DNA of 64,000 bases. It comes from Nageia nagi (taxonomy: Eukaryota > Pinophyta). The position numbers were made by a program, and so were the translations under genes. The first letter of the stretch is position 1; each line of letters starts with the position of its first letter. Shown one piece after another: positions 17,401 to 26,865 of the stretch. The notes below the pieces were generated by a model, which searched no databases, had not been told where the DNA came from, and saw nothing but the letters and a program-made list of their open reading frames with translations. Location of the stretch: positions 40,920,001-40,984,000 of the forward strand of contig JBITNC010000001.1 in the NCBI GenBank assembly GCA_050084985.1. Direction: 5' to 3'.

Positions 17401-20384
17401 AAAGCTTAAATTGTGGTCCAAACAAAATGTTTCTGAAATTGTCATTTAGAAACTTATAAAGATGCTAGAAGATGGTTGTACACACTTAAATTTGATTTTT
17501 CATTTATTCAAAAAACCATATTTATGGTGTATCATTGATATATTATTTAATTGGGCAAATATCAAGAATCTCAAGGATAAATGTGCTAATCATGAGTTAA
17601 TCTATAATGGTCTTGAGATTATCAATATTATATCTTACAATCATGGAATGTTGATTAACTCTCTCCTTTTTCTTGTTTTCCAAGGTATAAAAGGAGAAGC
17701 AAGGCTTGGCATTCCCTATCAGATCTTGATAGGTCAACAATAAGACAAAATTACACATCTATTTTGGTGATTTCCATCGTCACCTATCATATTTAAATCT
17801 ATTACAGTCTCATGCTATCGATCATCTTTTATTTTTGGCACTTCGTCTAATTCAATAGAAATAATAACAATATCAATGTTTTCATCTGTGACAACAACGA
17901 CATTGTTCCAGTTCGGAGGTTGGTAAAGCATATAGCCTGAGGAGTGATGGCTCAAGGTCTTAAGTCTTGTAGATCTAAGCTGCATTGGTCGAGGGTCTGA
18001 TACAATTCATATCAGAGCTATATCATTCGAGGATTGGATTGTCATCAAATAGATGCACTTCATTTCTGTTTTTAATGCATACTTGCTAGATCTTAAATGT
18101 TGTTGTGCCCCCAATTTATTTCATCATTTCACCTCAATTAATTCATTATCTATTTTCATCCTGTGGATGTATGATTTGAGTTCATTATTTAATTAGATTC
18201 ATTTTTCATCATCTACAATGGAACACAGTCAAAGGCAAGCAAACTTTGAAGGGATTTTTTAATCCTAAGGATACCCTGGGATGCATTTCTGTGTCAAATG
18301 AAATAAAGTTGGTAGACAACTATTATGTTTTGAAAGAAACATGTATAATTCTCTAACTTTGAATTTCAACCAACTTAACACAACATGCTAAGGTTAAAGG
18401 AATAGATCACTCTTAATCAGTTTCGCTTCAATATGCAAGGCCAGGAATCAAAAGTAATTTAAAATTCAGAATTCTGAAAGCAAATTACTTTCAAACTTCA
18501 ACTCTCATGAGCAAATGAAATTGGTCAATTAGGCCTCTTTCAAGGAAGTATGCAAAAAGTCCTAACCTACGTTTCTAAGCCAAGAGTTCAGTAATAGAGT
18601 AGTAGAATGAAATAATAATATGATGGCTGTGGAAACCTTATCTATTTGACCAAACAGACTGCATGGACGTATACAAAATTCATGATAGACAGATATTAGA
18701 AGGATTATTTCTTGCAATGAGGTGTGCATTAGTTCAAAACACTAGACCTAAAAAACTTTATGTAGAGACATGAATTTACTTGAATAACAAAATTTAATCT
18801 GAAATACTGCAAAATTTTAATCATATAAATCTACCATCTGGTCTCATCAATTCCTCAGAAAGAGAGAGTGCAATTGCATGATCCAGCTCCTCAGTTTCTT
18901 CCTTTGAAGGAGACTCCTGAATAAAAATAATCCAAATGCAATGACAAAGACAATTGTAAGTACTTTAAAATAATCAAGTCAAACAAGTCCTACAAAACAA
19001 CTAACTAGAAAAACCCTGCCATAAATGTGAATGAAAATGATAAAAGCAATGCCACTGTTGAAAATGAACTAGAAACACTTAATGAGTCTTCTTTTCACAA
19101 GTTTAACAAACATATCCAGATTTCAGAAACTGAATAATCACCCGAATATATATTGACTAATATGTATAACACCATTTGTTTGGAGTCTACATGCAGAAAT
19201 TCCAGGATTATTTTTGGAGGAGAAAGTAGCTGATATGTGCAGGTCGCGAGATAGGATTTATGACATTACTGTATGCATAAAAAGGTTACAATTCCAAAGT
19301 CAACAACAAACGGTCCTTCAACTTGATTGGATTTGTACATGAATATATCAACCATTTCAGCTGCATAGCGAACTTTATGATCATAAATATAAAAGACATA
19401 ACTTGAAGATCCATATTACAGTCTTAAACCCAGCTTCAAATACAAAATTACAACCAATTTCATGAGGATAGAATCATAGACACACAATACTTTCGCTCTA
19501 CACTATACTCAAAAGCTTTGCAGATTCAGGTAAGACACATTTTTAAGTGGGCAAATAAAGACTCAAGGCAATTAAGATCATAAGCAGCTTTCTACTTCAT
19601 AGTTAGCATGTTCTTCATTGAAGTTAGCATTAAAATTTAGGTTTTCCTTATTTTTAGATTTTCGGCATATCATAAGTTGGATATGGAAACACAGTAAATA
19701 TATTGATTCCACAAAAGCAAATCTAGGAACTAGCTACTAAAGTGGCTTCTGAGAGTTGATATTTTCAGTACATCCAAAGTAGGACCCTTGATGCCCCTAA
19801 AACAAAAAAAAAAAAGAAATTTCACTAAAAGACTATTTTATATCCATGTCTATCGAATTTGGGTTTTAGTATTTTTTTTATTTGGTTAAGGAAGGGTGTT
19901 GAAAGGGCCCCAACCTTTTTATAAAGCATTTTGGAAGTCGCGACATGTCACCATCATGTGACATTTGATATATATCACCATCATGTAAGGGTGGGATTTG
20001 AGCCTAGGATTCTCTTTACGTCATTTGAGAGTTTCCACACCCACTTCTCCCAATTCCCCTAACATTTAATGATGGGTTTTAGTACCTTTCATTGTAACAT
20101 AAAACTAGCTATATCTGTCTTATGTTGTTAGAAAAAAAAATGCTAAATGAGCATCCTGATGCAATTTTTTTATTATCAACCTCACTAGCAAACACTGAGA
20201 ATAAAAAAATTAGTGAAAGCAAAGAGATGATGGAAGATACAGTCACTACGATGAAAAGTTTTATTACCTCAAGATCAGAAGGCACATGCCAAATGATATC
20301 ATCGCCTCTAAAACCATCAGGGTGGTGGGAATCAGACATCTTCTGAGTTGAGCCCTTGAAAATCTTGCTAAGCCACTTCATCAT
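8095..20384 (-). CDS. DA1/DAR-type ubiquitin-activated LIM peptidase, 11 coding exons, 472 aa
   Basis: This is a complete homologue of Arabidopsis DA1 and its DAR relatives, ubiquitin-activated zinc peptidases that limit cell proliferation and organ and seed size by cleaving growth regulators. I joined exons 20384-20268, 18916-18835, 16553-16433, 14041-13921, 13611-13528, 12397-12278, 12042-11830, 11736-11674, 11567-11449, 10006-9948 and 8414-8095. All introns are GT-AG and the phases agree, giving 1,419 nt with no internal stop. Domains: N-terminal [12 protein letters not shown]1 at residues 48-61 ([14 protein letters not shown]); UIM2 at 72-86 ([15 protein letters not shown]); LIM at 109-160; a second Cys/His-rich block to about 215; metallopeptidase HELMH at 356-360 with a likely Glu ligand at 376/377; C-terminal YGDGFRAG block. 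It is shorter than Arabidopsis DA1 (532 aa), mainly because the UIM-LIM linker is short. Either of two adjacent Met codons (20384, 20381) may start it, and an upstream in-frame exon is possible. Confidence 0.95.
8415..9947 (-). other. Intron 10 of the DA1-like gene
   Basis: A 1,533-bp AT-rich intron with GTAAGAC donor and TTTTTCAG acceptor. I see no transposon or coding relic in it. Confidence 0.85.
9948..10006 (-). CDS. DA1-like gene, coding exon 10 (zinc metallopeptidase motif)
   Basis: Residues 347-367, [19 protein letters not shown]. The HExxH motif HELMH maps to 9967-9981 and supplies two zinc ligands and the catalytic Glu. Arabidopsis DA1 has HEMMH, so the catalytic residues are kept and only a variable position differs. 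Confidence 0.95.
10007..11448 (-). other. Intron 9 of the DA1-like gene
   Basis: A 1,442-bp AT-rich intron with no recognisable insertion. Short ORFs within it show no family resemblance. Confidence 0.85.
11449..11567 (-). CDS. DA1-like gene, coding exon 9
   Basis: Residues 308-347, [20 protein letters not shown] then [20 protein letters not shown]. The [18 protein letters not shown] block is nearly invariant in the family. The acceptor is AAG rather than CAG or TAG. Donor CCCAG|GTAAAA. Confidence 0.94.
11674..11736 (-). CDS. DA1-like gene, coding exon 8
   Basis: Residues 287-307, [21 protein letters not shown], the conserved [15 protein letters not shown] block at the start of the peptidase domain. 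A 21-codon exon in phase 0, too short to stand out as an ORF. Confidence 0.95.
11830..12042 (-). CDS. DA1-like gene, coding exon 7
   Basis: Residues 216-286, with [39 protein letters not shown] and [12 protein letters not shown]. All are highly conserved in DA1 proteins and join the LIM region to the peptidase domain. Acceptor GGTATTAG, donor CAA|GTAAGT. Confidence 0.95.
12278..12397 (-). CDS. DA1-like gene, coding exon 6 (Cys/His-rich LIM-like block)
   Basis: Residues 176-215, [20 protein letters not shown] then [20 protein letters not shown], the strongly conserved family block with paired Cys and His ligands. Exactly 40 codons in phase 0. Confidence 0.95.
12398..13527 (-). other. Intron 5 of the DA1-like gene, with a short internal repeat
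   Basis: A 1,130-bp intron. Near 13236-13360 a block GGTTTAAC-AGTTATC...AGGTTT-AATGTT occurs twice, about 90 bp apart, with a GGTTTAACCA copy between. Otherwise featureless. Confidence 0.75.
13528..13611 (-). CDS. DA1-like gene, coding exon 5 (LIM zinc finger, second half)
   Basis: Residues 148-175, [17 protein letters not shown] then [11 protein letters not shown]. The HKAC ligands complete the LIM domain, and PKCDVC opens the LIM-like block that follows. Acceptor TTTGTAG, donor TTT|GTAAGC. Confidence 0.94.
13921..14041 (-). CDS. DA1-like gene, coding exon 4 (LIM zinc finger, first half)
   Basis: Residues 107-147, [16 protein letters not shown] to ITERE. It holds CxxC, then WHPQC and FRCHAC, the zinc ligands of the first LIM finger and the first ligands of the second. 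Acceptor GGCAG, donor GAG|GTATTG. Confidence 0.94.
14042..16432 (-). other. Intron 3 of the DA1-like gene
   Basis: At 2,391 bp it is the longest coding-region intron. It contains a LINE reverse transcriptase relic at about 15.8-16.1 kb in the opposite orientation. The remainder is AT-rich and unremarkable. Confidence 0.85.
15795..16115 (+). mobile_element. LINE (non-LTR retrotransposon) reverse transcriptase relic
   Basis: Across shifted plus-strand frames this stretch reads [17 protein letters not shown], then (in one frame with a stop) [10 protein letters not shown], then [13 protein letters not shown] and [11 protein letters not shown]. These match in order the plant LINE RT blocks TLRTIIEEAR, KAFDTVPR and GVKQGCPLSP...LYIDELE, with the PLSP part deleted. 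The RT Asp of KxFDTV is present, but frameshifts and the deletion make it a dead fragment. It is antisense to the host gene inside intron 3. Confidence 0.65.
16433..16553 (-). CDS. DA1-like gene, coding exon 3 (UIM2 and short linker)
   Basis: Residues 67-107. It carries the second motif, [15 protein letters not shown], then a short basic linker ([14 protein letters not shown]) leading straight into the LIM domain. The linker in Arabidopsis DA1 is much longer. Donor GCAG|GTATGT. Confidence 0.93.
16554..18834 (-). other. Intron 2 of the DA1-like gene
   Basis: A 2,281-bp intron with a probable hAT relic near 17.5 kb and a tRNA-like or primer-site-like stretch near 17.95 kb. The rest is AT-rich. 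Confidence 0.8.
17440..17760 (+). mobile_element. Possible hAT transposase (DUF659-type) relic
   Basis: A 93-codon plus-strand frame (17462-17743) contains [20 protein letters not shown] and [20 protein letters not shown]. This resembles the DUF659-hAT block in which a Cys/His stretch is followed by a helix ending FIYNHxWVLxLM. The match is partial, and the expected Cys-Ala-x-His motif is degraded. It could also be chance. Confidence 0.3.
18835..18916 (-). CDS. DA1-like gene, coding exon 2 (UIM1)
   Basis: Residues 40-67. It carries the first ubiquitin-interacting motif, [14 protein letters not shown], with the acidic patch and the invariant Ala-xxx-Ser spacing. Acceptor TTTATTCAG, donor GATG|GTAG, ending one base into a codon. 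Confidence 0.93.
18917..20267 (-). other. Intron 1 of the coding region of the DA1-like gene
   Basis: A 1,351-bp intron that contains a complete SINE at 19872-20073 in the gene's orientation and a poly-A stretch near 19801-19818 just outside it. Confidence 0.85.
19872..20073 (-). mobile_element. SINE, 202 bp, tRNA-derived, with poly(A) tail
   Basis: On the minus strand the element begins ATCATTAAATGTTAGGGGAA and ends CCTTAACCAAATAAAAAAAA, a short A-rich tail. An 11-bp perfect duplication GGGTTTTAGTA flanks it at 19861-19871 and 20074-20084. TAGGGGAATTGG fits a polymerase III A box, and GGCTCAAATCC, about 45 bp further on, fits a B box with one mismatch. Size, tail, promoter boxes and target duplication together identify a SINE. 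It sits in intron 1 of the DA1-like gene in the same direction. Confidence 0.8.
20268..20384 (-). CDS. DA1-like gene, coding exon 1
   Basis: Residues 1-39, [15 protein letters not shown] to SDLE, phase 0 at the end, donor GAG|GTAATA. The WLSKIFKGS motif is the conserved N-terminus of the family. Upstream, a TAG acceptor at 20423-20425 suggests that this exon begins at 20422 and that the 5' leader is spliced. Confidence 0.9.
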
Positions 20385-20422
20385 ACGAGATTTCTTGTGA
20401 TTGTATGAAGGTACAGAGTGCC
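20385..20422 (-). other. Leader of exon 1 of the DA1-like gene (5' UTR or N-terminal extension)
   Basis: The minus strand shows a possible acceptor (AAAATATGTAG) ending at 20423, after which 38 bases in frame with the ATG read HSVPSYNHKKSR. It may be untranslated leader or part of a longer N-terminus if the exon at 22925-22970 is used. Confidence 0.5.
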
Positions 20423-22924
20423 CTACATATTTTAAGAAAGTCAGCTGATGCACAGAATAACAACAATTGAATTGCTGATCTAATACTCAAAAGGAAGAAA
20501 GGAATGATTCACAGAAATAAAATCATAAAAAAATGCTTCATCAAGCGATCAGATTGTTAGACATATAATGTAATTATTGCAGTTCAATTTCAGTTTCAGA
20601 AGTTAAGCCATTTTACTTCCATTTTCCAGCACTCACTCACAAACAGCAATTAAATTGCCTTCTCTAATAATAATAGCTTAATAGATAGTCTTCCATCCAC
20701 TCATCCCTTTTCAATCTTGCCAAAAATCAGATGATAAATATGTCAACAACCATCTAGATGTCAGATAGTATGGTGACAAATTCTAAACATCTTATGCAAG
20801 TATCAGATAGATATTGTAGGGAAAACTAAAAACAGCATATGACAGAGCGAAAGTAATCTTTTTTCTTAAAAATAAGGGAGCACCTGCCAAAAGTATAACC
20901 TTAAGCACAATCACAACCAACAGGGTAAATATGGGGCACTTGCACAGCAGGTGTGTAAAGGAGGGGGGTCCAAGACGCAACGCTGTGAAGCTGAAGAACA
21001 AGCCATGAAAATGGTCAAGATGCCTTTCATGGGTATATTTACAGTCTAATTAGAAGATCTCCTGATGAAGAGACTATCAGACATATAAAAAATACCACCA
21101 TCTGAATCCCCTATGGATTAGTCAACCGTGTTATCACTATATAAGCCTTATATAGCCATTCTGACCATCACTAAGGTTCCTCTAAGTAATATTTGAATTG
21201 GAGATAGCATGCCTTATCATAATTTGGGGATACCACCCCCTCCATTCTGCTTTTTACCATCAAAGTGTTATGACGTGCTAGTACCAAATGAAGACTCTCA
21301 AATCTTACGAATGCTATTCCTTCCTGGTGCCTTTGCTTTATGTTATTCCCTTCCGAAGTGCATTTTGAGTCTTTCTTTCTACCCTAAGTATGCCTTTGTA
21401 TTTAAAGTAGGTAAGACTCACGTACTTTGTAAACCGACCTTTGTTGTTGGAAATGCCTGGAAAGAAATAACCATAATCTCAGTCCCCTTTTAAATGTAGC
21501 AATTGCACAGTATAGCTTTGAGGATTTAATACGATTACATTTGCATCTTTTCATTGTGCCTTAAGTGCTAAAATATCCGCAAGTTATTAATGTACAAACC
21601 TACAAGAGACAAATCGTGGATAGCACCATCACTGCATAAACAATTTGCCACAAGTCTAAAGCATGGAGGATGTCACCAGCCATAAAGAACATAGGAACTT
21701 GTCTTACAGAGGTTGAGTTGCAAATTAACTTCCACATATGCAAATCCAATAATATAAAGGACACATCTGTCAAAAGAATCATAATAGATGACACGAACGT
21801 AAAACAATATCTGTGTCAACTGTCAACAACGTAACATTCAAAACATAACTGCAACTCCTAAAATTTTTAACACTTGTAGCAACCCACTAACATTATGACT
21901 TCCTTACGATGATAGGTCAATGATCTAGCTCAAAAGTGCAGATATCTTCAATAGTTTCAAAATATGGGAAGAATAACCCAAAAATAAATAAAGCCAAGCA
22001 TTAGCATGCAAGCAAAACAATGGAATGGCTGAATATAAACATATAGATGAGGAATTGCTAAAGACGACAATGCGATGGCTTGGAAACAGGGTCTGGGTGA
22101 CAAATTGCAGCCAGACAATCTAAACTTTTGTTAAAATGATTTGGCTTGAACATGGCATAGCTAGTTTGTCCAATTGCAAGACACGTGGCAGAAACAAAGT
22201 CATAAGTACCAAGAGGGTGGATTGACAGCATGCAAAGGATCACCAGACAAGCATTGCATCATGCCAGTTGTGGCCTAATGGTAAACATTGAATACTTATG
22301 TACACAAAGTTAAGAATTTTGAGCTTCTCAAAATTTTATCAGTTGAAGGTAAATGCATAACCCTACTTACATTGATGGACTACTTACAATAATGGAAGAG
22401 ATAACTCTCAGCCATGACATCCAAGCCAAAGATTACCTCCCAGGAATTTAGAAGTAAAACAATTTAATAGTAATTGTTTCCATGTTTAACAGATTTAACC
22501 TTTAAGCCTCAGACCAATAATTCAAACCACAATGAAAAATACATAGACGATGAAAAGTTGGTCATGATGCTGACATGAATTAAATGATGTACAAGGTGAA
22601 GACCTGACTAACCTCATTTGATCTAACCACCAAAAGGACTACTTTAGTAATAATGAAATTAAAATAAAAGTGGAAATGTTTCAGCTCATGTGTAAGGAGA
22701 TGAATATTGAACAGAGTCTCCAAATCAGTCAAACAGCTCGATGAGCATCCTACTTTTATTAGGCAGGCACTTGACCATGAAATGCAAATGATATATTGAA
22801 TTACATTGTCAAGCATTATTTTATCCCTAAAACAAACAAATTGTTGGTCATACACAACGGCTCAAAAGCCTTAAATCTTAGCTAACTTTCATGAATCTCA
22901 AAATGGGTAAATGAAACAGCCTAC
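20423..22924 (-). other. Probable 5' intron of the DA1-like gene
   Basis: About 2.5 kb with no recognisable gene or transposon. ORFs here show no family resemblance. If the upstream exon is real this is its intron; otherwise it is upstream flank. Confidence 0.4.
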
Positions 22925-22970
22925 CAAAAATGCAGGGCTGCACTATTTGCTTTATCCTGGCTGACCCCAT
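22925..22970 (-). CDS. Candidate upstream first coding exon of the DA1-like gene
   Basis: The minus strand reads ATG, then GSARIKQIVQPCIF plus one base, and meets a GTAGGC donor at 22921-22924. Splicing to the acceptor at 20423 is in frame and would add about 28 residues before [12 protein letters not shown]. The region just upstream is richer in mixed sequence (GCAGCAGCAG), as in 5' leaders. Most family members start at the WLxKIFKGS motif, so this exon may be untranslated or absent. Confidence 0.3.
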
Positions 22971-24810
22971 TTGAAATTGAACTGCTGCTGCTTCTTTTGC
23001 TAATGATTACGATGAATGCAGGAAGAAATAAGCTCTGAACAAACCTAAACCTTGAATTTTACAACCCCCTGAAAACGTTGTTGATCCTGACTGTTCTTCG
23101 CATAATTCTTCTTGTGATATCGTCTTCTCAAATCAATATCAATAAAAAAAACTTCTGTACAGATTTCCCACCAATTTCCTAATTTTCTTTAAGGTTTGTG
23201 GGGCGACTGAAATCTCATATATGATATAACACAGAGCAGACAATGATAGCTCCAATAATAGAAACAAGGATATATATGTTGGAACATATACATTGTGTAT
23301 AAAAAGGGAGAAGTGAAGAGCATCTCTCCATGGAAAGGTAAAGAGGAAAGATTTTGGGATGCCAAATCAACTTTTGCACGCCAAGAGAATAAAACACATT
23401 GGTCTGTATACAGAAATTCTGTAAGAGCCATGAAATAAAATATGTCTAGATTCGGTAATACGTATGAATTTTGAGTGTGTGTGTTATTTCGACGTAACGT
23501 TTGGAATATTATGTGATAAATGTCTGGAATAAAGCAAAAAAAACCCAGTTTAAAGTGGTCGGGATTAGCGGTGGGGAGATTGGTTTTGGTTTGGAAGAAT
23601 ATTTGGAGATGGATAAGGTTTCTTTTGCCCTAAGATATTTTTTTTAGCTGTGTATCCAACACGTGAAGGATATTCATTACTATAACTACCTATTGCAACA
23701 TGTGCAATGGGTACGCCTTAGATTATTAGTATTAATATTAATTTTTTTATTTTTTATTATCAATATTAATTTTTTTATTTTTATTATTATTTGCATGCAT
23801 TTTGTTTCTTTTTAATGTTATTGATGTTTGCATTTTTTTCTTTCTTTAATTTTATATGAATATTTTTCAATGGTATTTGGTGTTCTCTTACTACATGTAA
23901 AATATTTTTTCTATGAGAATTTGTGAGTATTTGCATAATATTTTGTTGATGTGAAATTTGGGGTTTACTTCACTTTACAACGGAAATGTTAACAGTTAGC
24001 AGTATCTTTACAGTTAATTATCATCATCGGCATACTTAATTTTTAAATTTATTGTGGAGTGTTAAGGTTTTGTTTAATTTCTTAAATTTGTTATGGAGCC
24101 TTGAAGGTTTTGCTTATTTTTTGTTATGCTTTATTGCAAAGAAGTTAGCTTGAATTTAGTGAGATGGTAATAATGGTCTCCCCTTGCTCACTCAAAAAAA
24201 ATGGAGCTAGCTGAAAATTTTGAAAAAGAGTACAAAACTTTCACTTTTAAGTTTTTTCTACCTAAAAGATCGAACTTAGTTCTGATGTTAGAAAATTCGG
24301 ATAAAGAAATGTTCGTGACATATTTTGTGTGACTTATTAGAAGGAAATGCAAGAAGAAAGAACTAGAGACTAAATGAGACCAATTGACTAGGATCACCAT
24401 GTTTACTTGGAAGAAACCATAGGAAACAAAATAAAAAATAGGAAAATTATTATCGGAGCACTAACTAACAAGCCTAGAATAATCATTCTACATGTTTGTT
24501 TTGGTTTATTCTTATTTTGTTTTCATTATGTGCTTTAAATTTTTTTCTAAAAGAAATATGGTTTTATTTTGTTAAAGAATGATGTTTTATCTTTGTTTAT
24601 TTGAAAAAAAATTGAGGCTACTATTGTAACCATTATTTGATCTGTTAGATGTTCTCTCCTTCTTTTAGACTACTAAACTTTCTTCAAATAGTATTATATT
24701 GTCCGTTGAGTAAATTGTTATCCATTGAATTCCTTGTTTTTAGTCTTTTACCCATTTATCATCGATCACAAGGAATCAATATATCAAGCTTATTGTCAAG
24801 AATACATTTA
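22971..24810. other. Likely promoter side of the DA1-like gene and AT-rich spacer
   Basis: No gene is visible. From about 23.65 kb the sequence becomes very AT-rich, with repeated ATTAATTTTTTTATTTTTATT near 23726-23795. The DA1-like promoter should lie between about 23.0 and 23.6 kb if the upstream exon is used, but no TATA box can be assigned. Confidence 0.35.
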
Positions 24811-24896
24811 GATTTAAACCCTAAGCTCATAAAACCTTAAACCTTAAAACCCAAACCATAAATCCTAAAACCTTAAACCTTAAACCCTAAATCCTA
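24811..24896 (-). repeat. Degenerate telomere-like repeat (CCCTAAA type)
   Basis: Tandem copies of AAACCTTAAACC, AAACCCTAAATCC and close variants run for about 85 bp. This is a decayed form of the plant telomere repeat TTTAGGG read from the other strand. It is short and interstitial. Confidence 0.65.
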
Positions 24897-25556
24897 TAAA
24901 TTTCAATAAGTTATGAGAGCTTGAACAAATTACATTTTCCTTTACATCTCCAAACCACTTCTAAAATTCCAAAACTTAAAATTAAAATAAAATACTACAA
25001 AAATGAAATTGTAGATAATTAAACCATTATTCACTCCTGTAACATTGGATGGGGAAATAATATTTAAGAATCATATATATCAACATAGTTTAGAGGTAAA
25101 ATATAGGTGAAAAATTAAAATTCTTTTAGCAAGAACTCTTCATCTTTTAAATTGTAATATTTATTGATAAAAGCATTTGAGACATTCAACTTCAATATAT
25201 AAGATTATACATATTCTCTTGATGTATTCACATATACCTAGCATGAGCTTTACTTATCTTCAATTTTATCATGGTATATTATCATATTTATTTGGTTTAT
25301 CAATCTTATTTATATGAGATTTTGATACGTGAGATGATAAATTCTCTTAATGAAAATTAATATTTTAATATTTTATCATTTTTTCTCTCAACAAATTATG
25401 CGAGCTCCAATGAATTACATTTTCCTTAGTCGTATATTTATATATATCATTTATAATATTTATATTAAAATTGATAATTTAAAATTTATATTTTAAAAAT
25501 ATATTAATACATTTCAAATAAACCTTTGTGCAAACGGAAATGAGTTTTGTGGCTTA
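24897..25556. other. AT-rich spacer
   Basis: No gene is visible. A block with GAGAGCTTGAACAAATTACA TTTTCCTT near 24914 recurs in altered form near 25401, about 487 bp apart, and could be the ends of an old element. Evidence is weak. Confidence 0.3.
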
Positions 25557-25970
25557 ATGAAGATGAACAGGTGTTGTCCATGCAGGGCGAGTGGCAATCA
25601 GTATTACACCATGGCAAGCTTGGACAAGCTCTCCTTCAGAGTCGCAGAAGCACCAACACCAGCGAGAGGAAGAGGTAGAGAGAGTGGCTTGATTTCGAGC
25701 TTAGGGGCATATTGGGCTGCTAGAGAGGGTGGGTGCAGTGGGGAGGAACTAACCCGAGTTAAAGACTCCTTCTGGTGCGAACATGTAAAGGAATTTACGA
25801 TCGTATTATCTGGTCATTGTGTCCTATACCATAGCGGGGATTTCGACCTTGCTTTCTGCGTTCTGATATACGAAGTTGGTTGTTTCCATGTCGCTTGCAT
25901 GTGGTGCCTTCAACTATCTCAAAACCATCTGCATCCCAAACATATTCTCTCCCATTCCTCTTTCCTATGA
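25557..25970 (+). CDS. Hypothetical protein, 137 codons
   Basis: An open frame from ATG at 25557 to the stop at 25968-25970 begins MKMNRCCPCRASGNQYY and includes a second start, MASLDKLSFRVAEAPTPARG. The first 240 bp are much less AT-rich than the surroundings, which favours an exon. I do not recognise the product. Possible donors (for example AT|GTAAAG near 25783) mean that the true exon could end earlier. It may be a captured gene fragment or a short genuine gene. Confidence 0.3.
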   Translation: MKMNRCCPCRASGNQYYTMASLDKLSFRVAEAPTPARGRGRESGLISSLGAYWAAREGGCSGEELTRVKDSFWCEHVKEFTIVLSGHCVLYHSGDFDLAFCVLIYEVGCFHVACMWCLQLSQNHLHPKHILSHSSFL

Positions 25971-26865
25971 CTCATTTATCTTTTCCACTGCTTCAATAAC
26001 TTCTTCCATTCCTTTACTTCAGTCTACATTCATCATCTCTACAGTAAGACAGGCAGATGCTAGAGATAACTGTGACATTGGTGTTTGTATTATACATGGT
26101 ATTAGGAATGGGGCTTAGTTGCATGTGGATTATTACAGAAAGACATATCTCCAAGTAGAGAATATTAGCAGAGAATAAATGATAAGAAAGCAACCTACCA
26201 ATCCCATCGTTACTTCTGCATGCACTCTCCGCATTTTCTTCCATATTGATTATTTTGTTGAGGTCAGTATTTCATAAACAAATGTTAATTTTGTACAGAA
26301 TGCACATGTAGTTGAATGTGTATAGGTTTGTGTTTATAGGTGCTTAGTTTAGAATGAAATCTCTGATTTTGTTTATTTTCGTTTGGATGTGATGCTTGTG
26401 TGTTTATAATATCCTTAGGGAATGAGTTCTTAGTGAATGACCTTTTGCAGGACACATATGAGGATAAAGTGTTATACTCTTATCCTCCTTTGCAAGTGCT
26501 AGGAATTCCTTATGGTGATTTGAATAATTGAATGTGGTTTTGCTGATTGTCACATTGCTACAGAGGAGAAAGGAGAGCCACCCAAAATAGTTTACAGGTC
26601 TATCTGACCATAAATTACGGGATGGAGGTAACTAAGTTGAATTGTTTGTATGATGAATCACTTATATCTTGTTTGATACTGTGATGCATGGGAATGCATT
26701 AGTAGAATTTCATGAGCTTCTTCCTTTGTCTGATACCTCCACTCCCAATTCAAAACAAGATCCCCTAAGTTCCATTTGTCTAATGTTGTGGAGGTGATTT
26801 GTGTCAATCACATAGCTAGATGAGATTCATTTGCATGCTATCCTCTCTCTCTTTTAAATACTATG
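25971..26865. other. Spacer without recognisable genes
   Basis: Mixed AT-rich sequence. I see no conserved motif, RNA gene or transposon end until the CACTA-like terminus at 26866. Confidence 0.35.

Noticed and set aside
20122-20346. 74-codon plus-strand ORF opposite DA1-like exon 1
   Set aside because: It is the antisense shadow of coding exon 1 and its flank.
21209-21493. 94-codon plus-strand ORF upstream of the DA1-like gene
   Set aside because: Rich in Cys and Phe with no recognisable domain; lies in the presumed 5' intron on the opposite strand.
22260-22340. TGGCCTAATGGTAAAC as a tRNA or SINE A box
   Set aside because: No B box at the expected distance and no target duplication or tail.
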